This document shows, one piece after another, positions 55,546 to 64,000 of a stretch of 64,000 nt of DNA. The stretch spans positions 1,426,001-1,490,000 of the forward strand of contig NZ_CP071182.1 of the NCBI RefSeq assembly GCF_017298635.1, written 5' to 3'. Positions within the stretch are counted from its first letter, which is position 1. Each line of letters opens with the position of its first letter. Source of the stretch: Paenalicyclobacillus mengziensis. GTDB taxonomy: Bacteria > Bacillota > Bacilli > Alicyclobacillales > Alicyclobacillaceae. Under the pieces are notes generated by a model, which worked only from the letters and a program-made list of their open reading frames with translations, ran no database searches and was not told where the DNA came from. The position numbers and the translations under genes were made by a program.

Positions 55546-56109
55546 TTATTCCGTGCTATATGTCGAAGACAAGGATACATCTTGAGGTGGTTGTGATTCG
55601 CTAATCAGTCGAATGGCGCTCTCAACCACCTCTTCATATGAAATTTGGTACTCGTTTGCAAGTCGGACAATGACATCAAGTATTGAAGAAGAAATCATCC
55701 ACTGCACGGGTTCTACCAATTGGTATTGACCGTCTCGTACTTCGATAGGATATTCTGTTTCTCCAACAACGACCTTGTTCCCAGTTAGATAAATTGCCAT
55801 CACGCGATTCGCGACAAGAAATTCAATCGGAAGACACACGCCAAAGTGTTCGAAAAGATCGACTAAGGTTCGAGAAGCGTGGCCAATATAGTCGGTTCGA
55901 AACGTGTGAAAATGGTATATCGCCTGTGCAGTCGAGACTGTAACCTGCGTTTCACCTGATTCTTGCACAGCCACTTCGATCATTTCGGCTTGCTCCATTA
56001 CTGAGCTGGCAAAGGTTAACTCCTCATCGTTTGTCGTGAAGTTGCTGAAAATGTGCTGGATTCGGTCAATGTACTGGATGTCTACTCCCGCTTGGTGACT
56101 CAATTCCAA
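55546..56109 (-). CDS. Hypothetical protein, opposite strand within the element
   Basis: The 187-residue soluble, acidic protein is not recognised. Composition is protein-like throughout and it is flanked by genes on the other strand. GAGGAATTAC-type ribosome site lies before the ATG. Possibly an accessory gene of the element. Confidence 0.6.
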   Translation of the reverse strand: MELSHQAGVDIQYIDRIQHIFSNFTTNDEELTFASSVMEQAEMIEVAVQESGETQVTVSTAQAIYHFHTFRTDYIGHASRTLVDLFEHFGVCLPIEFLVANRVMAIYLTGNKVVVGETEYPIEVRDGQYQLVEPVQWMISSSILDVIVRLANEYQISYEEVVESAIRLISESQPPQDVSLSSTYSTE

Positions 56110-56253
56110 AGTAATTCCTCCCCACTCATTTCATCCATTGAAGCGTAGCAAATCGTGATACGAACTTGGCACCACGTAAGTGCCATTTCGCGGTACGGTC
56201 AAAACGGACGTAAGGTACCTTGTCCAGATGTCCGAGAAAGAAGAGTGATAGGA

Positions 56254-56586
56254 GTGGCAGGTTCGTCGAATAACGCGCTCACGCCATTGAATCTCAACCA
56301 GACAATGAAAGGCTTAGGGTTTCAACCTGTTGATCCATTTGGATTGCTAGCGGGCCTTACGAATTCCTTTGGACTCGTGATTCAAGAGGTATTTTCCTGG
56401 GTCTATTTTCTTGCAGAAGTTGGCGTGTTCGTTGGACTGCTTGTTTTTATCGGGGGGGCGATTGGTCATAACGCCCGCGTAAGGCGAACTGGTTCTCTCA
56501 TTGTGCTTTATGCCATTTTAGGTTTTTTCGCTGCCGTTATTTTACCGGGTGTCATTGTAGCGATTGATAGCCACTTTCATGCGTAG
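56254..56586 (+). CDS. Small membrane protein of the transfer region
   Basis: From GTG 56254 (GATAGGA upstream) the 110-residue product has two or three transmembrane helices (FSWVYFLAEVGVFVGLLVFI and GSLIVLYAILGFFAAVILPG). It leads the secretion gene block by 15 bases. The frame is open to 56155, but the extension lacks a ribosome site. Confidence 0.65.
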   Translation: MAGSSNNALTPLNLNQTMKGLGFQPVDPFGLLAGLTNSFGLVIQEVFSWVYFLAEVGVFVGLLVFIGGAIGHNARVRRTGSLIVLYAILGFFAAVILPGVIVAIDSHFHA

Positions 56587-56601
56587 CAGGGAGGCATTGA
56601 A

Positions 56602-56970
56602 ATGAAGAAGTTGGGACCGCGCTGGCTCATTGCTAGCGGAGTTATGTTGTCCACGCTGTGTACGACTGTGCAAGCTTATGCGGATACGAGTGGGGTTACA
56701 AACCCGTTATCAGGACAGCAAGGATCAATCTCAAGTATTTTGAACACCATTATTAGTTGGATACTCGGGGCAGTATCTGCAGTAGCAGGCGCTTGGCTCT
56801 TATTTCACCTGTATAAGGCGGTCATGTCCTTTATGGCGGGTGCACATCACGCTCAAAGAAGAGAAGAAGCAAGGGCGCATTTGGTGCATGTTGTCATAGC
56901 AGGAGTATTACTGGGAGCAGCAGGTGTGATTGCAGGAGCCCTCTATAATTTCGGGTCAAGTTTGCACTAA
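56602..56970 (+). CDS. Pilin-like/VirB2-type membrane protein
   Basis: The 122-residue protein has a signal peptide ending near QAYA (residues 1-26) and two further hydrophobic helices (ILNTIISWILGAVSAVAGAW and VHVVIAGVLLGAAGVIAGAL) around a short basic loop. This is the topology of VirB2/TrbC pilins and of the small subunits of Gram-positive conjugation systems. It sits directly upstream of a VirB3-like gene. Homology is not visible by eye, so the call rests on size, topology and order. Confidence 0.65.
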   Translation: MKKLGPRWLIASGVMLSTLCTTVQAYADTSGVTNPLSGQQGSISSILNTIISWILGAVSAVAGAWLLFHLYKAVMSFMAGAHHAQRREEARAHLVHVVIAGVLLGAAGVIAGALYNFGSSLH

Positions 56971-57009
56971 AACGATTTATGACATTTGTAGTTGAAGGAA
57001 TGAGACGTC

Positions 57010-57360
57010 ATGCTCGAGGTACATTCTCCAATTCCGCTTACTGAAGGTGAAAACCTGATTTGGGGTATCAGCACAAAACACATGACTCACTTTTTTATTG
57101 GACTGGCAGTATCGAGTCCGATCATCGCGCTGAGTGCCGCTTTGCTTCCACTTGTTCATACTCCCCGTTGGGTGAGTATGTTCTTTGGAATCGGTATAGG
57201 ACTGATGTTTGCCGCTGTGCCGTACAGAGAGCGTCCATTGGCAGAGTTTTTATGGCTCAGAATGCGATTTTCATTTCGTCCAAAGAGTTTGCTATTTGAT
57301 CGTGCCTATCGCATTCGAATCCATCGGATTGTAGAGCAAAGAAATGGGAGAAGGACATGA
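57010..57360 (+). CDS. VirB3/PrgI-like conjugation membrane protein
   Basis: The 116-residue protein has two central transmembrane helices (FFIGLAVSSPIIALSAALLP and VSMFFGIGIGLMFAAVPY), followed by a basic tail. This pattern and its place before VirB4 fit the PrgI/VirB3 group. The stop overlaps the next start by ATGA. Confidence 0.65.
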   Translation: MLEVHSPIPLTEGENLIWGISTKHMTHFFIGLAVSSPIIALSAALLPLVHTPRWVSMFFGIGIGLMFAAVPYRERPLAEFLWLRMRFSFRPKSLLFDRAYRIRIHRIVEQRNGRRT

Positions 57361-58103
57361 GACTGTTTATCATTGCGGTGGTCGGCGTCGTTGTACTCGC
57401 TGTACTCATCGGAGTAGATCTTCGTAAACGGAAAGTGAAGGCAGGTAAATTATCGAGGAGAGCAAAATCGGCATCAGCCCTTCAGGAATTTCTACCGATT
57501 GAACGATTCCATGAGTCAGGTGCCCTTGTGGTTCATGGGCATTTTCGGAAACAAATTCGTGTGGGGGATATGAATTTACATTCCATGTCCCTCGCAGAAA
57601 TTCAAGCGGTACGGGACCGATTTAAGGAGATGCTGAAATACCTTGACCATCCTTTTCAGCTTTCCGTTCAAGCGAGGCGTGCGAACTACACGGACTTTCT
57701 GAAACATGCAGAAGTGACCATCAACGAAGCGGTCAGGGGATATCAGAACCAGCCATTTGCAGAATACGCCGAGTCGTTAAAAGGCTACTTGAGAGAGGAA
57801 GCACAAAAGCCACGCACAGACCGTTCAAACTTGATTGTTATCGGTGTGTTACCAAAGGTCGGCGGGGAAAACGAGAAGGCTCAAATCGAACGCCTTGAGC
57901 GGGAACAAGGTTACGTGGAAGCAGGCATTTCAAGCATGGGGCTTCCATACGAGGTTCTAGACCCCATAGAGAGTATCGAGGCGATACAAAATTTCTGGAA
58001 TCGAGAAAGAGCGGTGTCTCAAAGGTATAGGGATGCGTTTGCCAACCAAGTTCACGCCCCGCGTGCAAATGGCGCGGATGTGGAGGTGACCGATATTGTT
58101 TAA
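57357..58103 (+). CDS. Conjugation protein with N-terminal membrane anchor, upstream of VirB4
   Basis: The 248-residue protein has one N-terminal helix (residues 3-21) and a cytoplasmic domain. That domain (FLPIERFHESGALVVHGHFR, MLKYLDHPFQLSVQARRANY) resembles the N-terminal region of TraC/VirB4-type proteins. It overlaps virB4 by 8 bases and may form a complex with it. Confidence 0.65.
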   Translation: MRLFIIAVVGVVVLAVLIGVDLRKRKVKAGKLSRRAKSASALQEFLPIERFHESGALVVHGHFRKQIRVGDMNLHSMSLAEIQAVRDRFKEMLKYLDHPFQLSVQARRANYTDFLKHAEVTINEAVRGYQNQPFAEYAESLKGYLREEAQKPRTDRSNLIVIGVLPKVGGENEKAQIERLEREQGYVEAGISSMGLPYEVLDPIESIEAIQNFWNRERAVSQRYRDAFANQVHAPRANGADVEVTDIV

Positions 58104-60030
58104 GTTAAGCCAGCGAAAGCAAGGTTCTAAAAAAGTGTACCTTGACGATCCAAGTGTTCTTGGCGAGAACGCGCCAACATTTCATGACTTAATGACACTG
58201 GCAGATGGGATAGTAGTGAACTCGACAGAAATTTACGTATCACCAAGTGGGTTCACAAAGACTTACTACGTAACAGGGTTACCCTCCACGATTCATTTTG
58301 GCTATTTGAATCGTTTCTTTCATGTTGGCGCCGACGTCCATATTTCCATTCATGTAGAGCCGGCCGATTCTACACTGGCTATCTCCAAGAGGACGAAAAT
58401 GATGACCAGGCTTGAGGCCGAAATCCTCGCTGAGCAAAAGGCAGGCACCAACAAGGCCATTGCATTTTACCAGCAAGAGTACCAACTGTTAGAGAAAGAA
58501 CGTGAGGAACTTCGTCTTGGCGTCGAAAGGCTGTTTTATACGACTATTATTTTTGCAGTGAGTTCACCCAACCGCGAGGAGTTTCTCAGCGCATGTGAAC
58601 GTATTGAGCGAGAAGGTTTTGAGGGATTCATGATTCGGCAAGCGTATCAGGAGCATGATCTCGGATTTCGATCCGTGGCCCCGATAGGGGAAAACCTCCT
58701 TCGACATCCGATAGAGATGACTTCAAGTGCATTAGCAAATGCCTTCCCTTTTACGAACAGTCGATTCAGTCATGAGTATGGTATTCCGATTGGTATTGAT
58801 TGGTCCTCCGGTCATCTGAATAGATACGATCCTTGGCATGAGAAACTAGCCAATTCAAACATGATTATCATCGGAACTTCGGGAGCCGGGAAGAGCTATC
58901 TGGTAAAGGGCTTGGTTGCAAGAGGAGCTGCGTTTGGCATTCGGTTTGTCATCATCGATTACGAGGGAGAGTACACAGCCGTTGTGAAGGCACTTGGGGG
59001 TGCGTCGATTCGGATTGATGAAAGATCACCGTATCGAATGAATCCATTTGAATTAGAAGAAGAGGAAGAGAAGTTACAGGATGGAACGCTTCATCGGTTT
59101 GTAGATGTGAAAGAGAAGATCTCAGAAATGGAACGCTTTATCGTCAGTATGGCGCATCTACATTCTGGAGACCGATTGGACGCGTACAATGCAGCTGCGA
59201 TCAACACACTGTTACAAACACTGTATGAAGAGGATTTTTGCTTTACCTCTGATCCGGAGTCGCTGTACGAAAAGAGAGATAGCTGGGAGCGAAACGCCAA
59301 TGGAGATCGCCTCATTTTACGGGTCAAGAGACAACAACCTTGTTTCTCCGATTTTTTCGCGAAACTCGAACAAAAGGCGGAAACGGATCCTCGCTTAGAG
59401 GAACTGGTCATGCGTCTTCGTCGGTTTCACAGGGGAGGGACGGAAGGAATGTTTGATTGCTATAGCAATGTAGAGCTATCCGATGCACCAATCATTCATT
59501 TCGATCTCTCATCGCTGCCAGAGAAAAGTCATGCACGTCGGCTTGGCATGCAGGTTACATTCGAGTGGGTTCTGGAGAAGTTCATCAAGAAAAACGTTCA
59601 CATCAAGAAGTGTGTGGTTTCGGACGAGACGCAAAAGATGCTCGAACTGGAGGACACCGCACGGTTTATTGAAGACGTATTTCGTCGGATTCGGAAGCGT
59701 TCTGGAGCTGCGGTGGCTGCGAGCCAAGATTTCCGCAAGTTTGCAGATAATGAGTTTGGTCGTGCGATTGTTCAGAACTCAGCAACCAAGGTTTTACTTC
59801 GGCAGGACAAAAACGATAAAGCTGCCGTTATGGAAGTCTTCGGTCTGGAAGAACGAGAATTTGACGATCTGGTGGGGTATAGAAAGGGAATGGGCCGCTG
59901 GTGGGCAGGTGGAGAGGTATTCTACAACGTCCTAAATTCCTTTGCTGAAGAGGAACAACTATTCTCCACCACATTTGTTCAGTCGGAACATCAGCTGGCA
60001 CTGCAACGAGATCGAGTGATGATACGATGA
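58096..60030 (+). CDS. virB4: VirB4-family conjugation ATPase
   Basis: The 644-residue protein has Walker A GTSGAGKS (about residues 260-267) and a Walker B region ending in CVVSDETQKMLEL (about 507-518). RRIRKRSGAAVAASQDF follows, as in VirB4/TraE ATPases. It energises assembly of the secretion channel at the membrane. Starts are coupled by short overlaps with both neighbours. Confidence 0.93.
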   Translation: MFKLSQRKQGSKKVYLDDPSVLGENAPTFHDLMTLADGIVVNSTEIYVSPSGFTKTYYVTGLPSTIHFGYLNRFFHVGADVHISIHVEPADSTLAISKRTKMMTRLEAEILAEQKAGTNKAIAFYQQEYQLLEKEREELRLGVERLFYTTIIFAVSSPNREEFLSACERIEREGFEGFMIRQAYQEHDLGFRSVAPIGENLLRHPIEMTSSALANAFPFTNSRFSHEYGIPIGIDWSSGHLNRYDPWHEKLANSNMIIIGTSGAGKSYLVKGLVARGAAFGIRFVIIDYEGEYTAVVKALGGASIRIDERSPYRMNPFELEEEEEKLQDGTLHRFVDVKEKISEMERFIVSMAHLHSGDRLDAYNAAAINTLLQTLYEEDFCFTSDPESLYEKRDSWERNANGDRLILRVKRQQPCFSDFFAKLEQKAETDPRLEELVMRLRRFHRGGTEGMFDCYSNVELSDAPIIHFDLSSLPEKSHARRLGMQVTFEWVLEKFIKKNVHIKKCVVSDETQKMLELEDTARFIEDVFRRIRKRSGAAVAASQDFRKFADNEFGRAIVQNSATKVLLRQDKNDKAAVMEVFGLEEREFDDLVGYRKGMGRWWAGGEVFYNVLNSFAEEEQLFSTTFVQSEHQLALQRDRVMIR

Positions 60031-62036
60031 ACTGGTTTGATAACCTCATTGCCAACTTAATCAACGCTCTTGCAAATGGCCTGCAGGCATTACTGAATCA
60101 CACCATTGTTTCAGGTGACAATGTAACCGGGAACGTCATGGGGAATGTGATTCTTACAGGGTTCTTTCCAAGTGCCCATATTCCGGCTTGGGGAACAGGA
60201 AGTTTTGCAGACGTCATGGATGCGAAAGCAGTCACCTCCCTCCAACCGTTCGCTGATGCGTTTTGGGTGTTTGGCTGGACTTTTCTGCTCGTCGCATTGT
60301 ATTTACTTGTGATCCAGGTATCTGGTGCAGCCAACAGCGCAATTCAACGGGAACGGTTAAAAAGTGGATGTGTAGGGCTCATTCTCGCGTCGGTCATGAT
60401 GTGGGTCGGACCACACTTTGCCGTCCTTATCACGCAACTTTTCTACTATCCAAGCGATTATTTTCTGACACTGAACCCATTGATGAAATGGACATCACTC
60501 GACACCAGCGGTGGCCAAGGTCTTCTGAACTCAGTGGTCAATTTTCTACAGGCAATCTTGTCGCTGGTTGTGTGGCTTGTTTATGAGTTTCGAAAGGTGT
60601 TCTTGTATGTTTGGATGTTGTTTTTTCCACTAGCCATGGCTTTTCATGCAAACGAGCGGACGAAATCAATCGCGAAAATATGGTGGACGGAATGGATTTA
60701 TCAAATGGCGATACCACTTGGCCAGGCGATTGTATTTGGCATCGCAAGTGCAGTAGCCAGTCCAATTAACAGCACGTCGCTAACCATTGAAGATATCTTC
60801 GTTGCGCTGGCAGGAACCATTGGTCTCTTGGCTTCAGCCGTGTATGTAAGAAAACTAATTGAGGCTGTCGCGCACAGTTTCGGTGCGTCGATGGTCGGGT
60901 TTAATGGAGGTGCTCGGCTAGGACAATTTGCGGCTCTCGGGTTAAGTGCTTATGCTGCAGACGTCGGGGGCAAGCTGGCCATAAAAGGTGCCGCCAAAGC
61001 CATTGGGACGCCCGCCAAAGCCGTTTTCCAAGCGATGGATAACATGCCTTCCGTACGTACGAAAGCGGAGAAGGCAGTCAAAGAGCGTCCAGAAGTGTTC
61101 GCTCAAGCCATTCAGGCAGGAGCGGGTGTGGATGACATTATGTTGCATCACCAACTTGGCGCGTTTGGGGATTCCATACAGGCTGACGGTGTCGGTCTAG
61201 AATCAGTTGGTACAAAGGCGAAGTATGCATCATCTACGCCCATAAATAAAGCTAATTTGCGTCGTGGAAATGGCTTCTACGGAGGGCCGCTCAGGCATGC
61301 AATTCGATCTGGAACACTTGATGCCATTGGAGGTACAGTGGCATCTGTGAAGAACACTGTAGCGAACAGCAATCTCGGAATAATTGGGAAAAGCATAAGC
61401 AAGGAATATAAAGAGTCCGGGGGTGTACCTGGGGCTATCGCTTCAAGAGTCATACCGAAGATTGGAACCGCTGCGAATGCAGTGAATGGTCGATGGACTG
61501 GTTTCGTTGCACAGCCGGTGGCTCAGGTGACCGCAAAGTACGCCGCAAACCAGCAGCTGAAACAACAACGGCTCCATGCGATGCGGTCCCATATGCAAGG
61601 CGTGATGGAAACCAATTCTCTTTCAGCACGATTGCCGAATATCAACCATCTGTATGACCCGAAAGAAAACAGGTTCACCGGTTTATCTGCCGCTGAAGAG
61701 TCCTATCGAACTGCATACACCAGTCTCGCATCCGCTCTTCAAAGTTCTACGTCTATGAGTACAAAACAGGCCAGAATGGCGATATCGAATATGGAGACTG
61801 GATGGAATTCGGGACTTCACGTACAGAATCTATCCTCGTATAGCCCTGAAGTGCAAACGGCTTACCGACAGGCATATTCCAGCTATCGGCCAGCGATGCT
61901 TGATAGACGTGCAAAAGATGCAGTGGTCACAGGGAGGCTTCACGTTACACCTCCCGTTGATTTACACAAGAATAGTAAGGTAGGAACTCAAGCGCTTATG
62001 CAGGACGCCCGCAATGCCGTTATGTATGGCCGTTAA
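60027..62036 (+). CDS. VirB6/TrbL-like multi-span conjugation protein
   Basis: The 669-residue protein has about six to seven transmembrane helices in the first half (FWVFGWTFLLVALYLLVIQV, LILASVMMWVGPHFAVLITQ, FLYVWMLFFPLAMAFHANER). An Ala/Gly-rich cytoplasmic C-terminal half without known domains follows. Position after virB4, with ATGA overlap, and topology fit the channel protein of Gram-positive type IV systems. A terminator follows. Confidence 0.75.
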   Translation: MNWFDNLIANLINALANGLQALLNHTIVSGDNVTGNVMGNVILTGFFPSAHIPAWGTGSFADVMDAKAVTSLQPFADAFWVFGWTFLLVALYLLVIQVSGAANSAIQRERLKSGCVGLILASVMMWVGPHFAVLITQLFYYPSDYFLTLNPLMKWTSLDTSGGQGLLNSVVNFLQAILSLVVWLVYEFRKVFLYVWMLFFPLAMAFHANERTKSIAKIWWTEWIYQMAIPLGQAIVFGIASAVASPINSTSLTIEDIFVALAGTIGLLASAVYVRKLIEAVAHSFGASMVGFNGGARLGQFAALGLSAYAADVGGKLAIKGAAKAIGTPAKAVFQAMDNMPSVRTKAEKAVKERPEVFAQAIQAGAGVDDIMLHHQLGAFGDSIQADGVGLESVGTKAKYASSTPINKANLRRGNGFYGGPLRHAIRSGTLDAIGGTVASVKNTVANSNLGIIGKSISKEYKESGGVPGAIASRVIPKIGTAANAVNGRWTGFVAQPVAQVTAKYAANQQLKQQRLHAMRSHMQGVMETNSLSARLPNINHLYDPKENRFTGLSAAEESYRTAYTSLASALQSSTSMSTKQARMAISNMETGWNSGLHVQNLSSYSPEVQTAYRQAYSSYRPAMLDRRAKDAVVTGRLHVTPPVDLHKNSKVGTQALMQDARNAVMYGR

Positions 62037-62037
62037 G

Positions 62038-62073
62038 AATGCGACTCGGTGAAGTACCTACGCCGAGTCGCAT
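62038..62073 (+). terminator. Terminator closing the secretion gene block
   Basis: AATGCGACTCGG and CCGAGTCGCATT form a perfect 12-bp stem with a 12-base loop right after the stop of the VirB6-like gene; the T run is short. Confidence 0.75.
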
Positions 62074-62142
62074 TTATGATCAAAAAACGCCTACGGTACC
62101 GTCGTCAAAGTGATAGTGTCGGAGGAAAGGAGGGATGCGGTC

Positions 62143-62577
62143 GTGCATTGGCTGATCCTACAAATTCGAGATTTACCGTGGTGGATTCCCGGCGTAGCTG
62201 CGTTGGCTATTTATTGGCTACCTAAAATTATACTGTGGCCGTTTCGTCGACTTTTGTGGATTCAAATCCTCGTTGAGGAACAGGCTCAAATGTTGGCGGT
62301 GATGGCCCTGGTCGGATTTTACTTGGTGTACACATTGTCGAAGACAGCGGTTCCTTTTGGTGAGATTGCACTATTTATTGTTGCTTGCGGGGCTCTGGGT
62401 GGCATAGCCTGGTTGTGTGTCGCAGGCGCCACCTTTATTCTCTGGCTGATTCACTTGCCGACAAACTCCACAACAATGCAAAAGCGACTTAATCATGACA
62501 CTGGCGAAGAAGTTGAGAGCTCTGCATGGACCTGGGGTACTACGTTTCGCGTTTTGCGAGGGGGAAAGAATACTTGA
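62143..62577 (+). CDS. Small multi-span membrane protein
   Basis: AAGGAGGG at 62127-62134 points to GTG 62143 as the start rather than the open frame at 62110. The 144-residue product has about four hydrophobic segments (WWIPGVAALAIYWLPKIILW, MLAVMALVGFYLVYTLS and IALFIVACGALGGIAWLCVA). Function unknown; probably part of the element. Confidence 0.65.
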   Translation: MHWLILQIRDLPWWIPGVAALAIYWLPKIILWPFRRLLWIQILVEEQAQMLAVMALVGFYLVYTLSKTAVPFGEIALFIVACGALGGIAWLCVAGATFILWLIHLPTNSTTMQKRLNHDTGEEVESSAWTWGTTFRVLRGGKNT

Positions 62578-62743
62578 ATTTATTGTGACTACGTAGTCGG
62601 TAGGTAAAAGTTCTCCACCGCTTTATGTGCCGACTTCTGACCGATTCAAGCTACACATAATATACCTTTTATTTGCCCCCGTTTGCTCTGTTCGATTATT
62701 TTACCGAGCTTGGGCATCATCCGCCTTCCGGATACTAAGATGG
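62578..62743. other. Short spacer between convergent genes
   Basis: No feature seen. Confidence 0.3.
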
Positions 62744-63585
62744 TTACTGAACGAAGTAACGTTCGTAAGCTTGCTGGCGGGATGTTCCACTCAGCGTAGC
62801 GTATAGTTGCGTGGTCTCAGGCTTTTCATGCCCAAGGATTGATTGCACGGCGACCAATGGTGCCCCTTGGTTTAGCAGTACAGTAGCCAACGTATGTCGC
62901 ATCTTATGTGGGCTGACTCGTTCTGCTAAATTACATCGTGAGGCGATTCGTTTGAAAATGTATTGCATCTGATGAACGGACATCCGATGTGGCTGACGCA
63001 TGGTAACAAATAGGGCTGGGTCATGGTCGTTGCGGTCTCGAAGATATCGTTTCACCCATATCCGTGCCTTTGCCCCAAAGTACACCTCACGTTCTTTGTC
63101 ACCCTTCCCAAGGACAGTTACTGCTCCACGGTACCAGTCGATCTGATTTCGATTTAACCGTTGAATTTCGGATATTCTACCACCAGTAGCGAAAAAGAAT
63201 TCTACCAATGCGTGTTCGAGGGAGCAACCGCACGAGTCACAAAGCGATTCGGGTTCATCAATCATCAGGGCTTTCGGAACCCGCTTTCCTTGCTTGGGTT
63301 CCTTCAATTTGACCGTAGAGTTTCTTAAGAGCAGGTCTTCCTCAACCAGCGGTCCGAACAAACTCTTGATGGCTCGTATTTTGTGACCGAGACTGGCAGG
63401 CTTTAAATGTTCGTTGTGACTAAGATGGTCACGCAACATATTCAGTGTCACTTTTCCACCTGTAAGTCTCCCACGTCCCGTATCAACAATTTATGTTGCT
63501 GCCGATAGGCGCGGATGGTAAACGGCGAAAACCCTTCCTGACTTCGAATACTCAAAAATGCTTCGGACGCCTGAGAAAGATTCAT
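62744..63585 (-). pseudogene. Tyrosine recombinase with one-base frameshift near its N-terminus
   Basis: ATG 63585 (GGGGTGG upstream) starts MNLSQASEAFLSIRSQEGFS, PFTIRAYRQQHKLLI, GDLQVEK, the usual core-binding N-terminus. The frame fails near 63452 and resumes one base off as VTLNMLRDHLSH. It runs through the catalytic residues GGRISEIQ (Arg), HKMRHTLATVLLNQG (His-x-x-Arg) and LGHEKPETTQLYATL (His, Tyr) to 62744. One missing G in AAG(G)TGACA explains it. The remaining 235-codon frame lacks the N-terminal arm-binding part. Confidence 0.78.
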
Positions 63586-63923
63586 AACTCTAACCACCCC
63601 ATAAGAACTTTCTAGTAGAGACTATGACGAGTCTAGTAAACTAGCATGCCCAAAGGGGGAGGCGGCAAACCTTATGTGGCTAGACGTTTTGAGTATTAAT
63701 ATGGGCCGTGTTTTCGGCCAATGGTAGCGTTGGCAGATCCAGTGACATTCTTATTGTAGGGACCGGATTCAAGTTAAGGTTACTTAATTCACTGCATAGA
63801 AATGCAGGTTCGTCGGTTTGTTTTCTCGCACCCTCGTTGATTTAAGTCGAGCTACCCTGAAAATTCATATCTGCAGAATGCCGTTTTTAGGCAATAGGAA
63901 ATAAGCCCCGGAGAAAGACGTTT
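63586..63923. other. Upstream region of the integrase remnant
   Basis: No gene recognised. Confidence 0.3.
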
Positions 63924-64000
63924 TTAAATTTTTGGGGTTTCAGGATTCAGAATATTAATTTGGTAGCCAAGCGACTCTAATTTTTTAATTGTACGCTTTA
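63924..64000 (-). CDS. C-terminal end of a protein running off the right edge
   Basis: The minus-strand frame open at the edge reads ...KRTIKKLESLGYQINILNPE then TPKI and stops at TAA 63924. Its composition is protein-like, but 25 residues are too few to name it. The style recalls transposase C-termini. Confidence 0.35.
   Translation of the reverse strand, partial: KRTIKKLESLGYQINILNPETPKI

Larger units (their letters stand above)
50308..64000. mobile_element. Integrative conjugative/mobilizable element (right end outside window)
   Basis: In order, this stretch has a serine integrase, an ImmA/ImmR-like pair, small regulators, a replication protein, a type IV secretion block with VirB4 and VirB6/TrbL-like proteins, and a decayed tyrosine integrase. 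No relaxase or coupling protein lies in the window, so transfer competence cannot be judged. Confidence 0.7.

Noticed and set aside
1-64000. Alternative genetic code with TGA read as tryptophan
   Set aside because: Many intact genes end naturally at TGA, including overlapping ATGA start-stop pairs, so TGA is a normal stop here.

Overview
The window looks like a chromosomal segment of a spore-forming Bacillota, most likely an acidophilic Bacillales such as the Alicyclobacillaceae. The indications are a CotF-type coat protein gene, a gerA-type germination gene remnant, strong AGGAGG ribosome sites, many TTG/GTG starts, a sulfocyanin-like cupredoxin and moderate GC. The family assignment is inference; no rRNA or tRNA gene is visible.

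Positions 1-18,700 are mostly housekeeping or lineage-specific genes. They include membrane proteins of the CBO0543 type (two intact, one decayed), a fused folate gene pabBC, an AbrB-like regulator, a MEDS-domain histidine kinase and a stand-alone DUF262 protein. A diguanylate cyclase gene sits behind its own class I cyclic-di-GMP-type (GEMM) riboswitch and terminator. Several genes here are decayed: a broken lipoprotein, a remnant of a TIM-barrel-like protein, and a crcB stub still preceded by a fluoride riboswitch. The region ends with the potassium pump kdpFABC, including the 25-residue KdpF and a further 23-residue membrane micro-ORF upstream.

Positions 19,186-46,237 are a mobile-element sink. 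There is a DDE insertion sequence with 16-bp inverted repeats. Two nearly identical IS1182-type copies in opposite orientation enclose a small XRE regulator, a TniQ-family protein and a frameshifted IS110 transposase. A group II intron of the IIC type sits directly behind a terminator hairpin. Two crcB fluoride exporter genes lie behind tandem fluoride riboswitches. These are followed by a frameshifted cupredoxin, a DUF302 gene, a spore-coat pair, a gerA remnant and an IS4-type element with 11-bp target repeats. Last is an IS21-type element with 7-bp target repeats whose istA is split by a 5.9-kb insert. That insert carries a Recombinase-in-Trio (RIT) element and an IS91-like rolling-circle module.

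Positions 46,340-49,610 return to chromosomal genes: a frameshifted DsrE-like gene, a class II aldolase, and a PadR regulator coupled to an MFS efflux pump. The same palindrome lies in both the aldolase and the padR promoters, suggesting one regulator controls both.

From about 50,300 to the right edge lies an integrative conjugative or mobilizable element. It has a large serine recombinase, an ImmA/ImmR-like control pair, divergent small regulators and a replication protein with 21-bp repeats inside its gene. A type IV secretion block follows (pilin-like, VirB3/PrgI-like, VirB4 ATPase, VirB6/TrbL-like). A frameshifted tyrosine integrase lies further right and the element probably runs past the window. 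Several decayed genes are broken by in-frame TGA codons or by one missing G, so either active gene decay or residual sequence error should be considered.
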